This document shows, piece by piece, positions 18,489-26,591 of a DNA stretch of 38,068 nt. Origin of the DNA: an uncultured Bacteroidales bacterium (GTDB lineage Bacteria > Bacteroidota > Bacteroidia > Bacteroidales > UBA4417). The position numbers were made by a program, and so were the translations under genes. The stretch covers positions 1 through 38,068 of the forward strand of contig CAIRMR010000043.1 in assembly GCA_903879715.1 (NCBI GenBank), written 5' to 3'. Under the pieces are notes generated by a model. That model had not been told where the DNA came from and did no database searches. It saw only the letters and a program-made list of their open reading frames with translations. Each line of letters starts with the position of its first letter. Position 1 is the stretch's first letter.

Positions 18489-19214
18489 ATGAAAAATCAA
18501 GGATTAAGAATAGTGTTCCTGGTCGCAGCAATGATCACATCAATGCAGTTGATAGGTTGTTCGAAGGGCACTGCCGAAGATTACACGCTAACCGCAGACG
18601 AATCTGTGGCCAGCATCGAAAAAATCGCAGCCGAATCAATATTAGTTGATAGTTGCATTAACGCTTTACCGGTTGAATCATTGTCGGAAACAGAAATTGA
18701 TGCCCTAAATACTATGCGTGAAGAGGAACTACTTGCAAAAGATGTGTATGTAACGTTATATGCCTTATATAACGTACCTGTTTTCAACAATATTTCAAAA
18801 AGCGAAGCACAACATGCTTTAGCTATTGGGTCATTGATGGTTAAATATAGCCTTCCTGATCCTGCGTTAAATCACGTTGCCGGTGTATTTGTAAATACAG
18901 ACCTTCAGGCACTCTATACCAGCCTGATTGCCCAGGGGACCACTTCGCTTATTGCGGCACTCACCGTTGGGGCAACTATCGAGGATCTGGATATTAACGA
19001 CTTACAAAACCATATTGCAACCGATGTTGACAACCAGGATATCCTGTTTGTGTTTGGAAACCTCGAAAGAGGATCACGAAATCACATGCGCTCTTTCAAC
19101 AGGCAATTAACAGCTCAAGGCGTAACATATACTCCACAGTTTATCAGCCAGGAATTTTTCGATCAGATAATTTCTTCCTCTAACGAAACCGGCACCGGTG
19201 TATGCTCTCAGTAA
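18489..19214 (+). CDS. DUF2202 ferritin-like lipoprotein (copy 1)
   Basis: This is a 241-residue predicted lipoprotein. The lipobox MQLIGC puts the acylated Cys at residue 24. The DUF2202 domain covers about residues 70-238, with MREEELLAKDVYVTLY, the SEAQHALAIG helix, VGATIEDLDINDL and GSRNHMRSF. The Glu, E-x-x-H and NHMR positions resemble a carboxylate-bridged ferritin-like bundle, so metal or electron chemistry is likely, but no function is established. I start at ATG 18489; the frame extends upstream to a TTG at 18447, which would place polar residues before the signal. A paralogue follows 195 bases downstream, and a hairpin terminator separates the two. Confidence 0.88.
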   Translation: MKNQGLRIVFLVAAMITSMQLIGCSKGTAEDYTLTADESVASIEKIAAESILVDSCINALPVESLSETEIDALNTMREEELLAKDVYVTLYALYNVPVFNNISKSEAQHALAIGSLMVKYSLPDPALNHVAGVFVNTDLQALYTSLIAQGTTSLIAALTVGATIEDLDINDLQNHIATDVDNQDILFVFGNLERGSRNHMRSFNRQLTAQGVTYTPQFISQEFFDQIISSSNETGTGVCSQ

Positions 19215-19223
19215 GATTTCAAG

Positions 19224-19267
19224 CCAGGGTGCGTTTAATGCGATATTTTTAATTGCACCCTGGTTTT
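19224..19267 (+). terminator. Intrinsic terminator after the first DUF2202 gene
   Basis: CCAGGGTGC at 19224-19232 pairs perfectly with GCACCCTGG at 19255-19263 across a 22-base A/T-rich loop. It is followed by TTTT. It lies ten bases after the stop codon. Confidence 0.82.
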
Positions 19268-19408
19268 GCATTTCTTTAGACGGGACGAAACGGCACAATC
19301 TTGATTCGTAAAACCGACCGAAAGCTTTAAATTCAAAACCTTATCAGTGATAATTTTCACAAAAAAAACTAGTCAATTCTAAAATTCAACTTCAAGCACT
19401 CAAAAACG

Positions 19409-20089
19409 ATGAAAACGCAACTATTTAATCACAAATCAATCACAATCATATCGAAGAGTATATTTTTACTCTTACTCATGACAATACTAGTAAGCCAGGG
19501 ATGCTCAAAAGATGAACCTGTTGTAGCTACTGATCTTATATCTCAAATTAATGCTTTGCCCTTGGAAGCGTTGAATGAAGATGAAACAAGTTTCCTGCTT
19601 TTAATGCGTGAAGAAGAAAAGCTGGCCAAAGATGTTTATGTAACGTTGTATGCAAAATGGAATATAAATGTTTTTCTGAATATCTCTTCAAGTGAACAGG
19701 ACCATACTGATGCAGTTCTTGTATTAATAAACAAATACTCACTGGTTGATCCTGTTACTACAAATGATGTAGGTGTATTTACTGATGATCACTTGCAGGA
19801 GCTTTATGACCAGTTGGTGGCAATCGGAAGCACAAATGTGCTTGATGCCTATAAAGTTGGCGCAACTATCGAAGATCTGGATATCTTTGACCTGAAAGAA
19901 GCCATCTCGAAAACGGATAATCAGGACCTCAACCTGGTGTGGGAAAATCTTTCGATGGGAAGCAGAAATCATATGCGCTCATTTTATGGTCAGATTGTTG
20001 GTTTGGGAAGTACATATACAGCACAGTTTATTTCCCAGGAGGAACTAACCGCAATCATAAGCACGCCAAGGGAAAACAATAAGCAATAG
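19409..20089 (+). CDS. DUF2202 ferritin-like lipoprotein (copy 2)
   Basis: This is a 226-residue predicted lipoprotein with an acylated Cys at residue 32 (lipobox VSQGC). The DUF2202 domain repeats the copy-1 motifs: MREEEKLAKDVYVTLYAKW, SEQDHTDAVLVLINKYSL, VGATIEDLDIFDL and GSRNHMRSF. By eye about half of the aligned residues are identical, so the two are old tandem duplicates, not recent ones. The signal peptide is longer and the linker between Cys and domain is shorter than in copy 1. Both keep the same putative metal-binding residues. The copies lie between the ATP-grasp gene and the PLP decarboxylase gene and could supply surface-exposed metal or redox chemistry to the locus; that is conjecture. 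Confidence 0.88.
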   Translation: MKTQLFNHKSITIISKSIFLLLLMTILVSQGCSKDEPVVATDLISQINALPLEALNEDETSFLLLMREEEKLAKDVYVTLYAKWNINVFLNISSSEQDHTDAVLVLINKYSLVDPVTTNDVGVFTDDHLQELYDQLVAIGSTNVLDAYKVGATIEDLDIFDLKEAISKTDNQDLNLVWENLSMGSRNHMRSFYGQIVGLGSTYTAQFISQEELTAIISTPRENNKQ

Positions 20090-20580
20090 CCTGGATACAG
20101 CATTGTTGAAAATTAAGCCAGCAAAACTTATTCGGCGTTTTTTAGTCTCATCAGTTCCTTTTCAGCCAGGTTTTACATGAAAGTGCAATGGTATATAACT
20201 GTTGTTGTTTATCAGTAGATTTGTTTGTTAATCTCTACTAACAAAAAAATAGCTTGTCGGCCATTTGTGAATACACCTTGTGAGCAACCTAAGGGTTAAA
20301 AAATTTAAAATCAGGAAATTGAACTTATTATTAACAAAAGAAATAGCTCAGACTAAACCAGATACTTGCAAAATAGTTCAGGGTTTTGGATACGAACAAG
20401 TGATTTTCAGTGATGTATTTAAATAAGTTGGCAATAAATATGTTGTTGAAGATACAGAGGAAAATATTGTTACGTAGCTCAAACCTTTAGGCGAATTTGT
20501 AAAAGGAAGTGGTTCGCCACAATTAGAACATTTTCGATTAGTACACATCCAATAAAAATGCATTTAGTAAATAATAAATC
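20090..20580. other. Spacer with a possible relic reading frame and a -7 element
   Basis: A TAGATTTG (20216-20223) resembles a -7 element. In the plus frame from 20271 to about 20552 the translation is protein-like (LKPLGEFVKGSGSPQLEHFR near the end) but is broken by TAA (20424-20426) and TAG. The last stop lies about 30 bases before the decarboxylase ATG. This looks like a decayed gene, or an upstream short frame starting at a GTG (20280). No hairpin terminator is seen after copy 2 of DUF2202. Confidence 0.4.
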
Positions 20581-21927
20581 ATGGAAAAACTAAGATATGA
20601 AAGACCCGTTATTCAGAAAATGAGTACAGGACTTATGAATAAATTTGGCACGCGAACTGAGAATATTCCAGTTACCCACATCGAAAGTGTACCCGTAAAA
20701 ACCCTGATACAAGAGTATGGTTCACCCTTGTTTGTGATATCGGAGAAGCAAATCAGGCGGAATTACCAGAATGCAACCCGGATTTTCAAAACCCGTTATC
20801 CAAAAGTTCAGTTTGCCTGGTCGTATAAAACCAATTATATGGATGCCGTTTGCCGGATATTCCACCAGGAAGGCTCGTGGGCCGAGGTGGTTTCAGGATT
20901 TGAATATGAAAAAGCGCTTAACAACGGTGTACCGGGAAATAAAATCATTTTCAACGGTCCCGATAAAACCGACGAACAACTTGTTACTGCCGCCCGTAAT
21001 AATTCACTGATCCATATCGACCACTTTGACGAACTCTATTCACTCATTAAACTGAGTGAAGAAAACAACCTGAAACCGCGCGTGGCTATCCGTGTGAATA
21101 TGGATACCGGCATTTACCCGAAATGGGATAGGTTTGGGTTTAATTTCGAAAACGGACAGGCATGGAATGCTATTACACGGATCATTAATTCAGATAATCT
21201 TGATTTGGTAGGACTTCATTGCCATATCGGAACATTTATGCTTTCCCCTTCAGCGTATGCTGTGGCGGCCACAAAATTGAGCGAATTAACCTGGAGCGTG
21301 AAAGAAAAGTTCAATAAAGTCCTGCAGTATATCGATCTCGGTGGAGGATTCCCATCAGCCAACACGCTGAAAGGGGCTTATTTGCCAGGTTCCGATACGA
21401 TTCCTTCCATCGATCAGTTTGCCGATGCTATTACGGATGTCATTCTTGGCTATGGTTTCAAGCAGGAAGATTTACCCTTATTAATCCTCGAATCGGGTCG
21501 TGTGTTGATTGATGATGCAGGTTTTTTACTGGGAACAGTTTTGGCCAACAAACGGCTTTCTGACGGACGCAGAGCAACTATTCTCGATTTTGGTGTCAAC
21601 ACTCTGTTTACTGCATTTTGGTATGATCACCAGATAAGTACAACCCAATCCTACGGCCAGCATACCGAAGAAATGGTGTTGTACGGTCCGCTTTGCATGA
21701 ATATTGATGTTGTTCGCGAAAGTATTACCATGCCATTACTCGAAAAAGGGAACCATGTGGTTGTGCACAAAGTTGGTGCTTACAATATGACACAATGGAT
21801 GCAATTTATTACATTGCGGCCTAATATCGTATTAATAGATAATGATAACAATACACACGTAATCCGTAAGGCAGAAACACTTGAGAATATGCTGTCGAAT
21901 GAGCAGATTCCTGAATATCTGAGGTAA
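20581..21927 (+). CDS. Fold-type III PLP-dependent decarboxylase (DapDC-like)
   Basis: This is a 448-residue cytoplasmic enzyme of the alanine-racemase/diaminopimelate-decarboxylase fold. Its Lys83 in FAWSYKTN should form the PLP Schiff base. GLHCHIGTF (H215) stacks on the cofactor, LILESGR (E304-R307) corresponds to the EPGR loop, and YGPLCMNID (C372) supplies the second-subunit Cys. VGAYNMTQWMQF (Y401) completes the site. All key residues are present, so it is probably active on a basic or diamino acid, but the substrate is not defined. The first about 28 residues are extra: MEKLRYERPVIQKMSTGLMN, containing a Y-x-x-P-x-I motif like those of RRE-bound leaders. The ATG at 20581 is the first in frame and directly opens this extension. 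Confidence 0.92.
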   Translation: MEKLRYERPVIQKMSTGLMNKFGTRTENIPVTHIESVPVKTLIQEYGSPLFVISEKQIRRNYQNATRIFKTRYPKVQFAWSYKTNYMDAVCRIFHQEGSWAEVVSGFEYEKALNNGVPGNKIIFNGPDKTDEQLVTAARNNSLIHIDHFDELYSLIKLSEENNLKPRVAIRVNMDTGIYPKWDRFGFNFENGQAWNAITRIINSDNLDLVGLHCHIGTFMLSPSAYAVAATKLSELTWSVKEKFNKVLQYIDLGGGFPSANTLKGAYLPGSDTIPSIDQFADAITDVILGYGFKQEDLPLLILESGRVLIDDAGFLLGTVLANKRLSDGRRATILDFGVNTLFTAFWYDHQISTTQSYGQHTEEMVLYGPLCMNIDVVRESITMPLLEKGNHVVVHKVGAYNMTQWMQFITLRPNIVLIDNDNNTHVIRKAETLENMLSNEQIPEYLR

Positions 21928-22042
21928 CTTCAGATAAAATGATTATTTTCCCTGTCTCAGTCTCTTTCCAAGAAATAAAAAGTCAATTGCAATTGTAAAT
22001 GATTAATATAGTCCTTATAAACTGATGAATTAAACCATTCAT

Positions 22043-22273
22043 ATGGAAATCGACAAGCGGATAGTTGCAGGTACTTTTAATTGTCTCAATAATTTTGATT
22101 GCCTGAACAATGATAAACATGTTTATTGTAAAGTGGAAAGTTGCATCAATCATAAAATACATTTCATTGAGAACATTGATAAGTCACTTTGCAATTATAA
22201 AATGTCTTTCGGAGATTCATTCATTTGTACTTGCCCGACCAGGAAAGAAATTTTCAACCAGTACAGACAATGA
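22043..22273 (+). CDS. Small Cys-rich hypothetical protein
   Basis: This is a 76-residue polar protein with seven cysteines at about residues 14, 20, 29, 34, 50, 62 and 64, ending ICTCPTRKEIFNQYRQ. The C-x5-C and C-x-C spacings, with His at 26 and 37, suggest a metal site or a disulfide-rich fold. No signal peptide is present, so it is probably cytoplasmic and metal-binding. I think I recognise the terminal C-x-C-P-x-R-K-E-I pattern from other Bacteroidota small proteins of unknown function, but I cannot verify this. It follows the decarboxylase by about 115 bases on the same strand. A start at ATG 22043 fits; no clear Shine-Dalgarno is seen. Confidence 0.65.
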   Translation: MEIDKRIVAGTFNCLNNFDCLNNDKHVYCKVESCINHKIHFIENIDKSLCNYKMSFGDSFICTCPTRKEIFNQYRQ

Positions 22274-22422
22274 TACGTAAGAAATAATGTCGGCTGTTGG
22301 ATTTTAATACCTGGAAAATGAGAAAAAAAAGTGTAACCCATTGAACACCGGAAGCATTCTCACTCCAATCACCAATTACCAGTAACCACAAACCAGTAAC
22401 CATTACCCTTAACACTCCTGAT

Positions 22423-24633
22423 ATGCCCACCCGCCAATACGCTGATACTTTCCGCAATACTATTCTGCCTGCCACGCTAAACAGTTATTCTGCCATTTTC
22501 TTTTCCAAAAACAATATATTAGGGTCAGCAATTATGCTGGTAACCTTTTTTAATTTCTTTGCCGGACTGAGTGGCCTAATTGCGGTTTTGGGAACCCTGC
22601 TTATTGCAAACGCGATGGGCTTTGATAAAATGCAGCTGAAAAACGGGATTTACAGTTTTAATGCACTGTTGACAGGTTTGGGGATGGGAACATTTTTTGA
22701 CCCCGGGTATGTATTTTTCAGTTTGCTGTTGCTGGCTGCGTTGCTCACGCTTATCCTTTCTGTAACATTAGGAGGTTGGTTGGGTAAATATGGATTACCT
22801 TTTCTGAGCATACCCTTTGTGGTAGCGTTCTGGTTTGTTGTATTGCCTTCCTCGCAATTCGAAAATCTGGGTTTAACGCAACGCAACATATTTTGGATGA
22901 ACGAAATGTATGCTATTGGCGGAAAACCGATGCTTGATTTCTTTCAAACCATTGATGCGCTGCCTATTCATAAGATGCTGGATATATACCTGCGGTCAAT
23001 GAGTTCTATATTTTTCCAGAATAACCTGATAGCAGGGTTGATAATTACCGTAGCTGTGCTGATCAGCTCCAGGATTGCATTTTCATTATCCATAGTGGGA
23101 TTTCTGTCGGCTTTCTTGTTTGCACAATTCTCGGGATCGGATGCAGCCAGTATCACCTATTACAATATTGGCGCCAACTATATTATGGTTGCCATTGCCA
23201 TTGGTGGTTTTTTTATCATCCCCTCAGGCTATTCTTACTTATGGAGCATATTGCTGGTTCCGCTTACATCGCTTGTGCTGCTGTTTATGATCAAGTTGTT
23301 AGGCTATATTCAATTGCCTGTTTTTTCGCTGCCTTTTTCATTTGTGGTAATCTTGTTTGTTTATTTTTTGAAGTTAAGGTTGAATTCATCTAAATTAAAA
23401 CTCACACCTATACAATATTATTCCCCCGAAATAAACCTCTATACCTTTAAAAACAACCAGGAAAGGCTTGCACAGTTCCTTTATTTCCCGCTTTACCTTC
23501 CTTTCTGGGGCGAGTGGAGCGTGACTCAGGGATATGATGGCGAATATACCCACAAAGGCGACTGGGGGAAAGCGCTGGATTTTATGATCTATGATGATAA
23601 GATGAAAACTTATAGGTCTAATGGGTTGCTTTGCGAGAACTACTATTGCTATAACAAACCTGTTCTTGCCCCTGCCGATGGTATAGTGGAAGAAGTAATT
23701 GATACCATTGACGATAATGAGATCGGCAAAGTGAATACGTCGAATAATTGGGGTAATTCAATTATAATAAGGCATTTACCGGGACTTTATACCCAGATAT
23801 CACACCTGAAAAGAGGTTCATTTAAAGTAGTGAAGGGACAATACGTAAAACGGGGTGATTTGCTTGCTGCCTGTGGCAATTCAGGCCGTTCGCCAGAGCC
23901 TCACCTGCATTTCCAGGTGCAGACAACACCCATACTTGGCGCAAAAACAATTTATTACCCTTTTGCCTATTTCCATCAGAATGGAAAAACAGAAAAAGAA
24001 CTTTTTCAGTTCCTGGTTCCGGTAGAAGGGGTAAACGTTTCAGGTATTTCGGGCAATGCTATACTTCAGTCTGCATTTGATCTGATGCCTGATACAAGCC
24101 TCACATATAGTTACACGAACGGGAAAGGTAGCGCTATTGCTGAAAAATGGGAGGCCTACACCGATGCATATAATAATAAGTACCTTTATTGTAAAACTAC
24201 CGAGTCGGTTGCCTATTTTGTTAACGATGGCTCCATGTTTTATTTCACAGCCTTTTATGGGGATAAAAAGTCGCTGCTTTACTATTTTTACCTTTCGGCC
24301 TATAAAGTGTTTTTAGTGAATCCTGATGCTGTTGCTGTTAAGGATGCAATGCCATTAAACACTATCAGGAATAAAAAGGTGCGTATCTGGCTTCACGATT
24401 TTATAGCACCCTTTTATACTTACATCAAGGCTGGGTATTCAATTAAAGTAGCCTCTATGGATACATTTTCCGGATCAGGGATAATCACCCTCAATTCAGA
24501 AATAGAGGTCTCCATATGGGGTAAAACAAATAATGAAAGCAATAGCTCTATTACTGTTCAGGATAATTGCATCAAAGAATTCAGTTTTCAATCTGTTAAA
24601 ACCCAAATAAAAGCTACATGTATAAACTCATAA
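22423..24633 (+). CDS. Urea transporter fused to M23 (LytM-type) metallopeptidase
   Basis: The 736-residue protein begins with a urea-transporter domain of about 320 residues and roughly ten helices. The domain shows FNALLTGLGMGTFF, LPFLSIPFVVAFWFV and the second-half counterpart FFQNNLIAGLIITVAVLISS. A LytM/M23 peptidase domain follows at about 355-520, with H377 and D386 in THKGDWGKALDF, H461 and the catalytic HLHF (H494, H496), so all zinc ligands are present. The last 200 residues are unassigned. It would channel urea-like solutes across the inner membrane while its C-terminal half acts on peptidoglycan, assuming that half is periplasmic. The gene overlaps the next by 16 bases. Both domains are clear; the physiological link is unknown. 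Confidence 0.9.
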   Translation: MPTRQYADTFRNTILPATLNSYSAIFFSKNNILGSAIMLVTFFNFFAGLSGLIAVLGTLLIANAMGFDKMQLKNGIYSFNALLTGLGMGTFFDPGYVFFSLLLLAALLTLILSVTLGGWLGKYGLPFLSIPFVVAFWFVVLPSSQFENLGLTQRNIFWMNEMYAIGGKPMLDFFQTIDALPIHKMLDIYLRSMSSIFFQNNLIAGLIITVAVLISSRIAFSLSIVGFLSAFLFAQFSGSDAASITYYNIGANYIMVAIAIGGFFIIPSGYSYLWSILLVPLTSLVLLFMIKLLGYIQLPVFSLPFSFVVILFVYFLKLRLNSSKLKLTPIQYYSPEINLYTFKNNQERLAQFLYFPLYLPFWGEWSVTQGYDGEYTHKGDWGKALDFMIYDDKMKTYRSNGLLCENYYCYNKPVLAPADGIVEEVIDTIDDNEIGKVNTSNNWGNSIIIRHLPGLYTQISHLKRGSFKVVKGQYVKRGDLLAACGNSGRSPEPHLHFQVQTTPILGAKTIYYPFAYFHQNGKTEKELFQFLVPVEGVNVSGISGNAILQSAFDLMPDTSLTYSYTNGKGSAIAEKWEAYTDAYNNKYLYCKTTESVAYFVNDGSMFYFTAFYGDKKSLLYYFYLSAYKVFLVNPDAVAVKDAMPLNTIRNKKVRIWLHDFIAPFYTYIKAGYSIKVASMDTFSGSGIITLNSEIEVSIWGKTNNESNSSITVQDNCIKEFSFQSVKTQIKATCINS

Positions 24634-25760
24634 TTGCCATCCTGCTCCTATTTCCCGTGATACTAAAAGCGCAGGATACACTTACCCAGACTTCGGCTGA
24701 CAGCATAACGTATCAATGTTATCTTACCGGTAACTGGGAAAATCTGATTAAAACAGGGAAACAGGCTTTGGCACAGAATATAGATTTCAAACGACTGAGG
24801 CAACGAATGGGGTATGCGTATTTTAATAAGGCAGATTATTACGCTTCGCAGAAACAGTATGAAAAAGCGCTGGAATTTGATGTTTTTGATCCCGACACCC
24901 GTGAGTATCTCTATTATTGCGGATTAAATACCGGCAACATTGCGTATGCGCGTGTTCACGCCAAAAAGCTTTCAGACGAAACCAAAAACAGGCTCGGTAT
25001 TAGCGCGTTCAATCCGATTGCTTCCATTGACCTGGAATACAATTACAAAAGCAATAACAGCGGAACCCGTTCAAATCCTTCTTATTATCGCGCAGGAGTT
25101 TATACACAAACCGGTTACCGGCTGTCGATCTATCAATCGGCATCAAATTACAAGCAAACAGTAGATACTACCCTGATAAAACAGCCTGATTATTTTGCGT
25201 TGGTGAACTGGTCAATAACTTCGCACACTTCGCTGTCCTTAGCGTATCATCACCTGAATACCAGCCTTGATGGATATAAATATCCCGGAAACCTTGTGTT
25301 TGGATCACTTTCAACCCACATAAACAGGTTTGTTTTGGGTGTAAACGGATCATTTTTCAGGTATGATATAGGAGATTTCAAACAAATTGGCTTACTAGCC
25401 GGAGTCACCTTGCCGGGGAAATCCAATATTTATTTTAATACGTACCTTAGTGGATTGCTTGAAAAAGGGAATAACCGGCTTATTTTTTCACAATATGCCG
25501 GGGCACGTGTTTTTAAATCATTATGGGCCGAAGGAACCGTTACAATTGGTAACATACAAAACTACAATGATCACAACGCGCTTTATATTTATAATTCGAT
25601 TGATCCGACCTTGTTCAGAACCGGATTGTCTTTATACTGGAATCTCAACAAAAACGTTACTTTATACGGTAATTACCTGTACGATACCAAACAGGTGGAG
25701 AAAACTACCAATCAATACATTCAGCAATCATTTTTAGGAGGACTAATATGGAAACTTTAA
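24618..25760 (+). CDS. TPR-containing outer-membrane beta-barrel protein
   Basis: The 380-residue protein has a signal peptide (residues 1-18, FPVILKAQ). A short helical TPR-like part lies at about 35-125 (GYAYFNKADYYASQKQYEKA). About 250 residues of alternating strands follow, from PIASIDLEYNYKSNNSG to the C-terminal QQSFLGGLIWKL. The end is typical of small outer-membrane barrels; the family resembles YaiO-like barrels, though I cannot confirm that. The start overlaps the transporter-peptidase gene by 16 bases and the end overlaps the TPR gene by 13, so the three are translated from one mRNA. Co-expression suggests they serve one envelope function, with the TPR units as adaptors. Confidence 0.82.
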   Translation: MYKLIIAILLLFPVILKAQDTLTQTSADSITYQCYLTGNWENLIKTGKQALAQNIDFKRLRQRMGYAYFNKADYYASQKQYEKALEFDVFDPDTREYLYYCGLNTGNIAYARVHAKKLSDETKNRLGISAFNPIASIDLEYNYKSNNSGTRSNPSYYRAGVYTQTGYRLSIYQSASNYKQTVDTTLIKQPDYFALVNWSITSHTSLSLAYHHLNTSLDGYKYPGNLVFGSLSTHINRFVLGVNGSFFRYDIGDFKQIGLLAGVTLPGKSNIYFNTYLSGLLEKGNNRLIFSQYAGARVFKSLWAEGTVTIGNIQNYNDHNALYIYNSIDPTLFRTGLSLYWNLNKNVTLYGNYLYDTKQVEKTTNQYIQQSFLGGLIWKL

Positions 25761-26368
25761 GAAGAATCTCACTAACTGCCATCTTAACCGTAATGTTCGG
25801 TTACATCATGGCGCAGAATACCGCTGCCACCCAGGCAACTTTTGTAAAAAGCTATGAGTCGGAGAAATCAGGCAATTATGTGGCAGCCATAAATACAATG
25901 AAAACAATTTACAAAGCGGATAGCTATATTGCAAACATAAGGCTTGGATGGCTTTGTTACCTGGCAAAACAGTACACCGAATCAATTAAATATTACGAGA
26001 AATCCATTGGGTTAAAACCGTATGCCATTGAAGCCCGGTTTGGCTGTGTGAAACCGCTTAGCGCCATTGAGAGCTGGGACAAAGTAAAGGCTAACTATGT
26101 CGAAATACTGAAAATTGATCCGCAAAACACAATTGCTAATTACTGGTTAGGTGTTATCTATTATAACCGCAAGGACTTTGTCAGTGCGACAAAACTGTTC
26201 GAAAAAGTGGTCAATCTTTATCCCCTGGACTATGACTCTGTGATTATGTTAGCCTGGTCGAAACTGAGCACTAGCAAATCAGCTGATGCAAGGGTACTGT
26301 TTAATCACGCGCTGATTCTTCGGCCTAACGATAGCTCGGCACTTAGCGGACTGAAGCTGATCAAGTAA
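25748..26368 (+). CDS. Periplasmic TPR protein (copy 1)
   Basis: This is a 206-residue exported protein: a signal peptide (about residues 1-22, FGYIMAQN) then about four to five tetratricopeptide repeats. These include YVAAINTMKTIYKADSYIA, KQYTESIKYYEKSIGLKPYA, TIANYWLGVIYYNRKDFVSA and ADARVLFNHALILRPNDSSA. TPRs mediate protein-protein contact. It overlaps the barrel gene by 13 bases and its GGAGG Shine-Dalgarno (about 25737) lies inside that gene's last codons. A copy with about 85% identity by eye lies at 27099-27719. The strong Shine-Dalgarno is unusual here and conserved between copies. Confidence 0.9.
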   Translation: METLRRISLTAILTVMFGYIMAQNTAATQATFVKSYESEKSGNYVAAINTMKTIYKADSYIANIRLGWLCYLAKQYTESIKYYEKSIGLKPYAIEARFGCVKPLSAIESWDKVKANYVEILKIDPQNTIANYWLGVIYYNRKDFVSATKLFEKVVNLYPLDYDSVIMLAWSKLSTSKSADARVLFNHALILRPNDSSALSGLKLIK

Positions 26369-26408
26369 TTAGCCGGCTTTTTATACCGTGAGTAACAAAC
26401 CTTATTCC

Positions 26409-26591
26409 GTAACTAATCAGTCTGATCAAAATGCGTTTTTGCCACAGATTACACGGATTGCAAAGATTTCAAACTGCATTAAGCAGTTTTTCAATTAATT
26501 TCAATTAAAAATGATAAATAATTATCTGTGAAATCTGAGTAATCTGTGGCATATATTTTTTTTCCTTACTTTAGTCAAACTGATTAGTTAC
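26409..26591. repeat. 183-bp near-palindromic element (MITE-like)
   Basis: Outer arms 26409-26430 (GTAACTAATCAGTCTGATCA..) and 26570-26591 are inverted copies with three mismatches. Inside, GCCACAGATTACACGGATT (26441-26459) and its inverted partner at 26531-26550 form a second arm. The middle is A/T-rich. The layout suits a small non-autonomous mobile element or a long cruciform, and it lies between the duplicated TPR genes. No target-site duplication was identified with confidence. Confidence 0.75.

Noticed and set aside
20378-20563. 61-codon minus-strand frame with CTNRKCSNCGEPLPF near its start
   Set aside because: It looks like a zinc-ribbon fragment, but the opposite strand reads better as a relic protein. 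No start context or homologue supports it.
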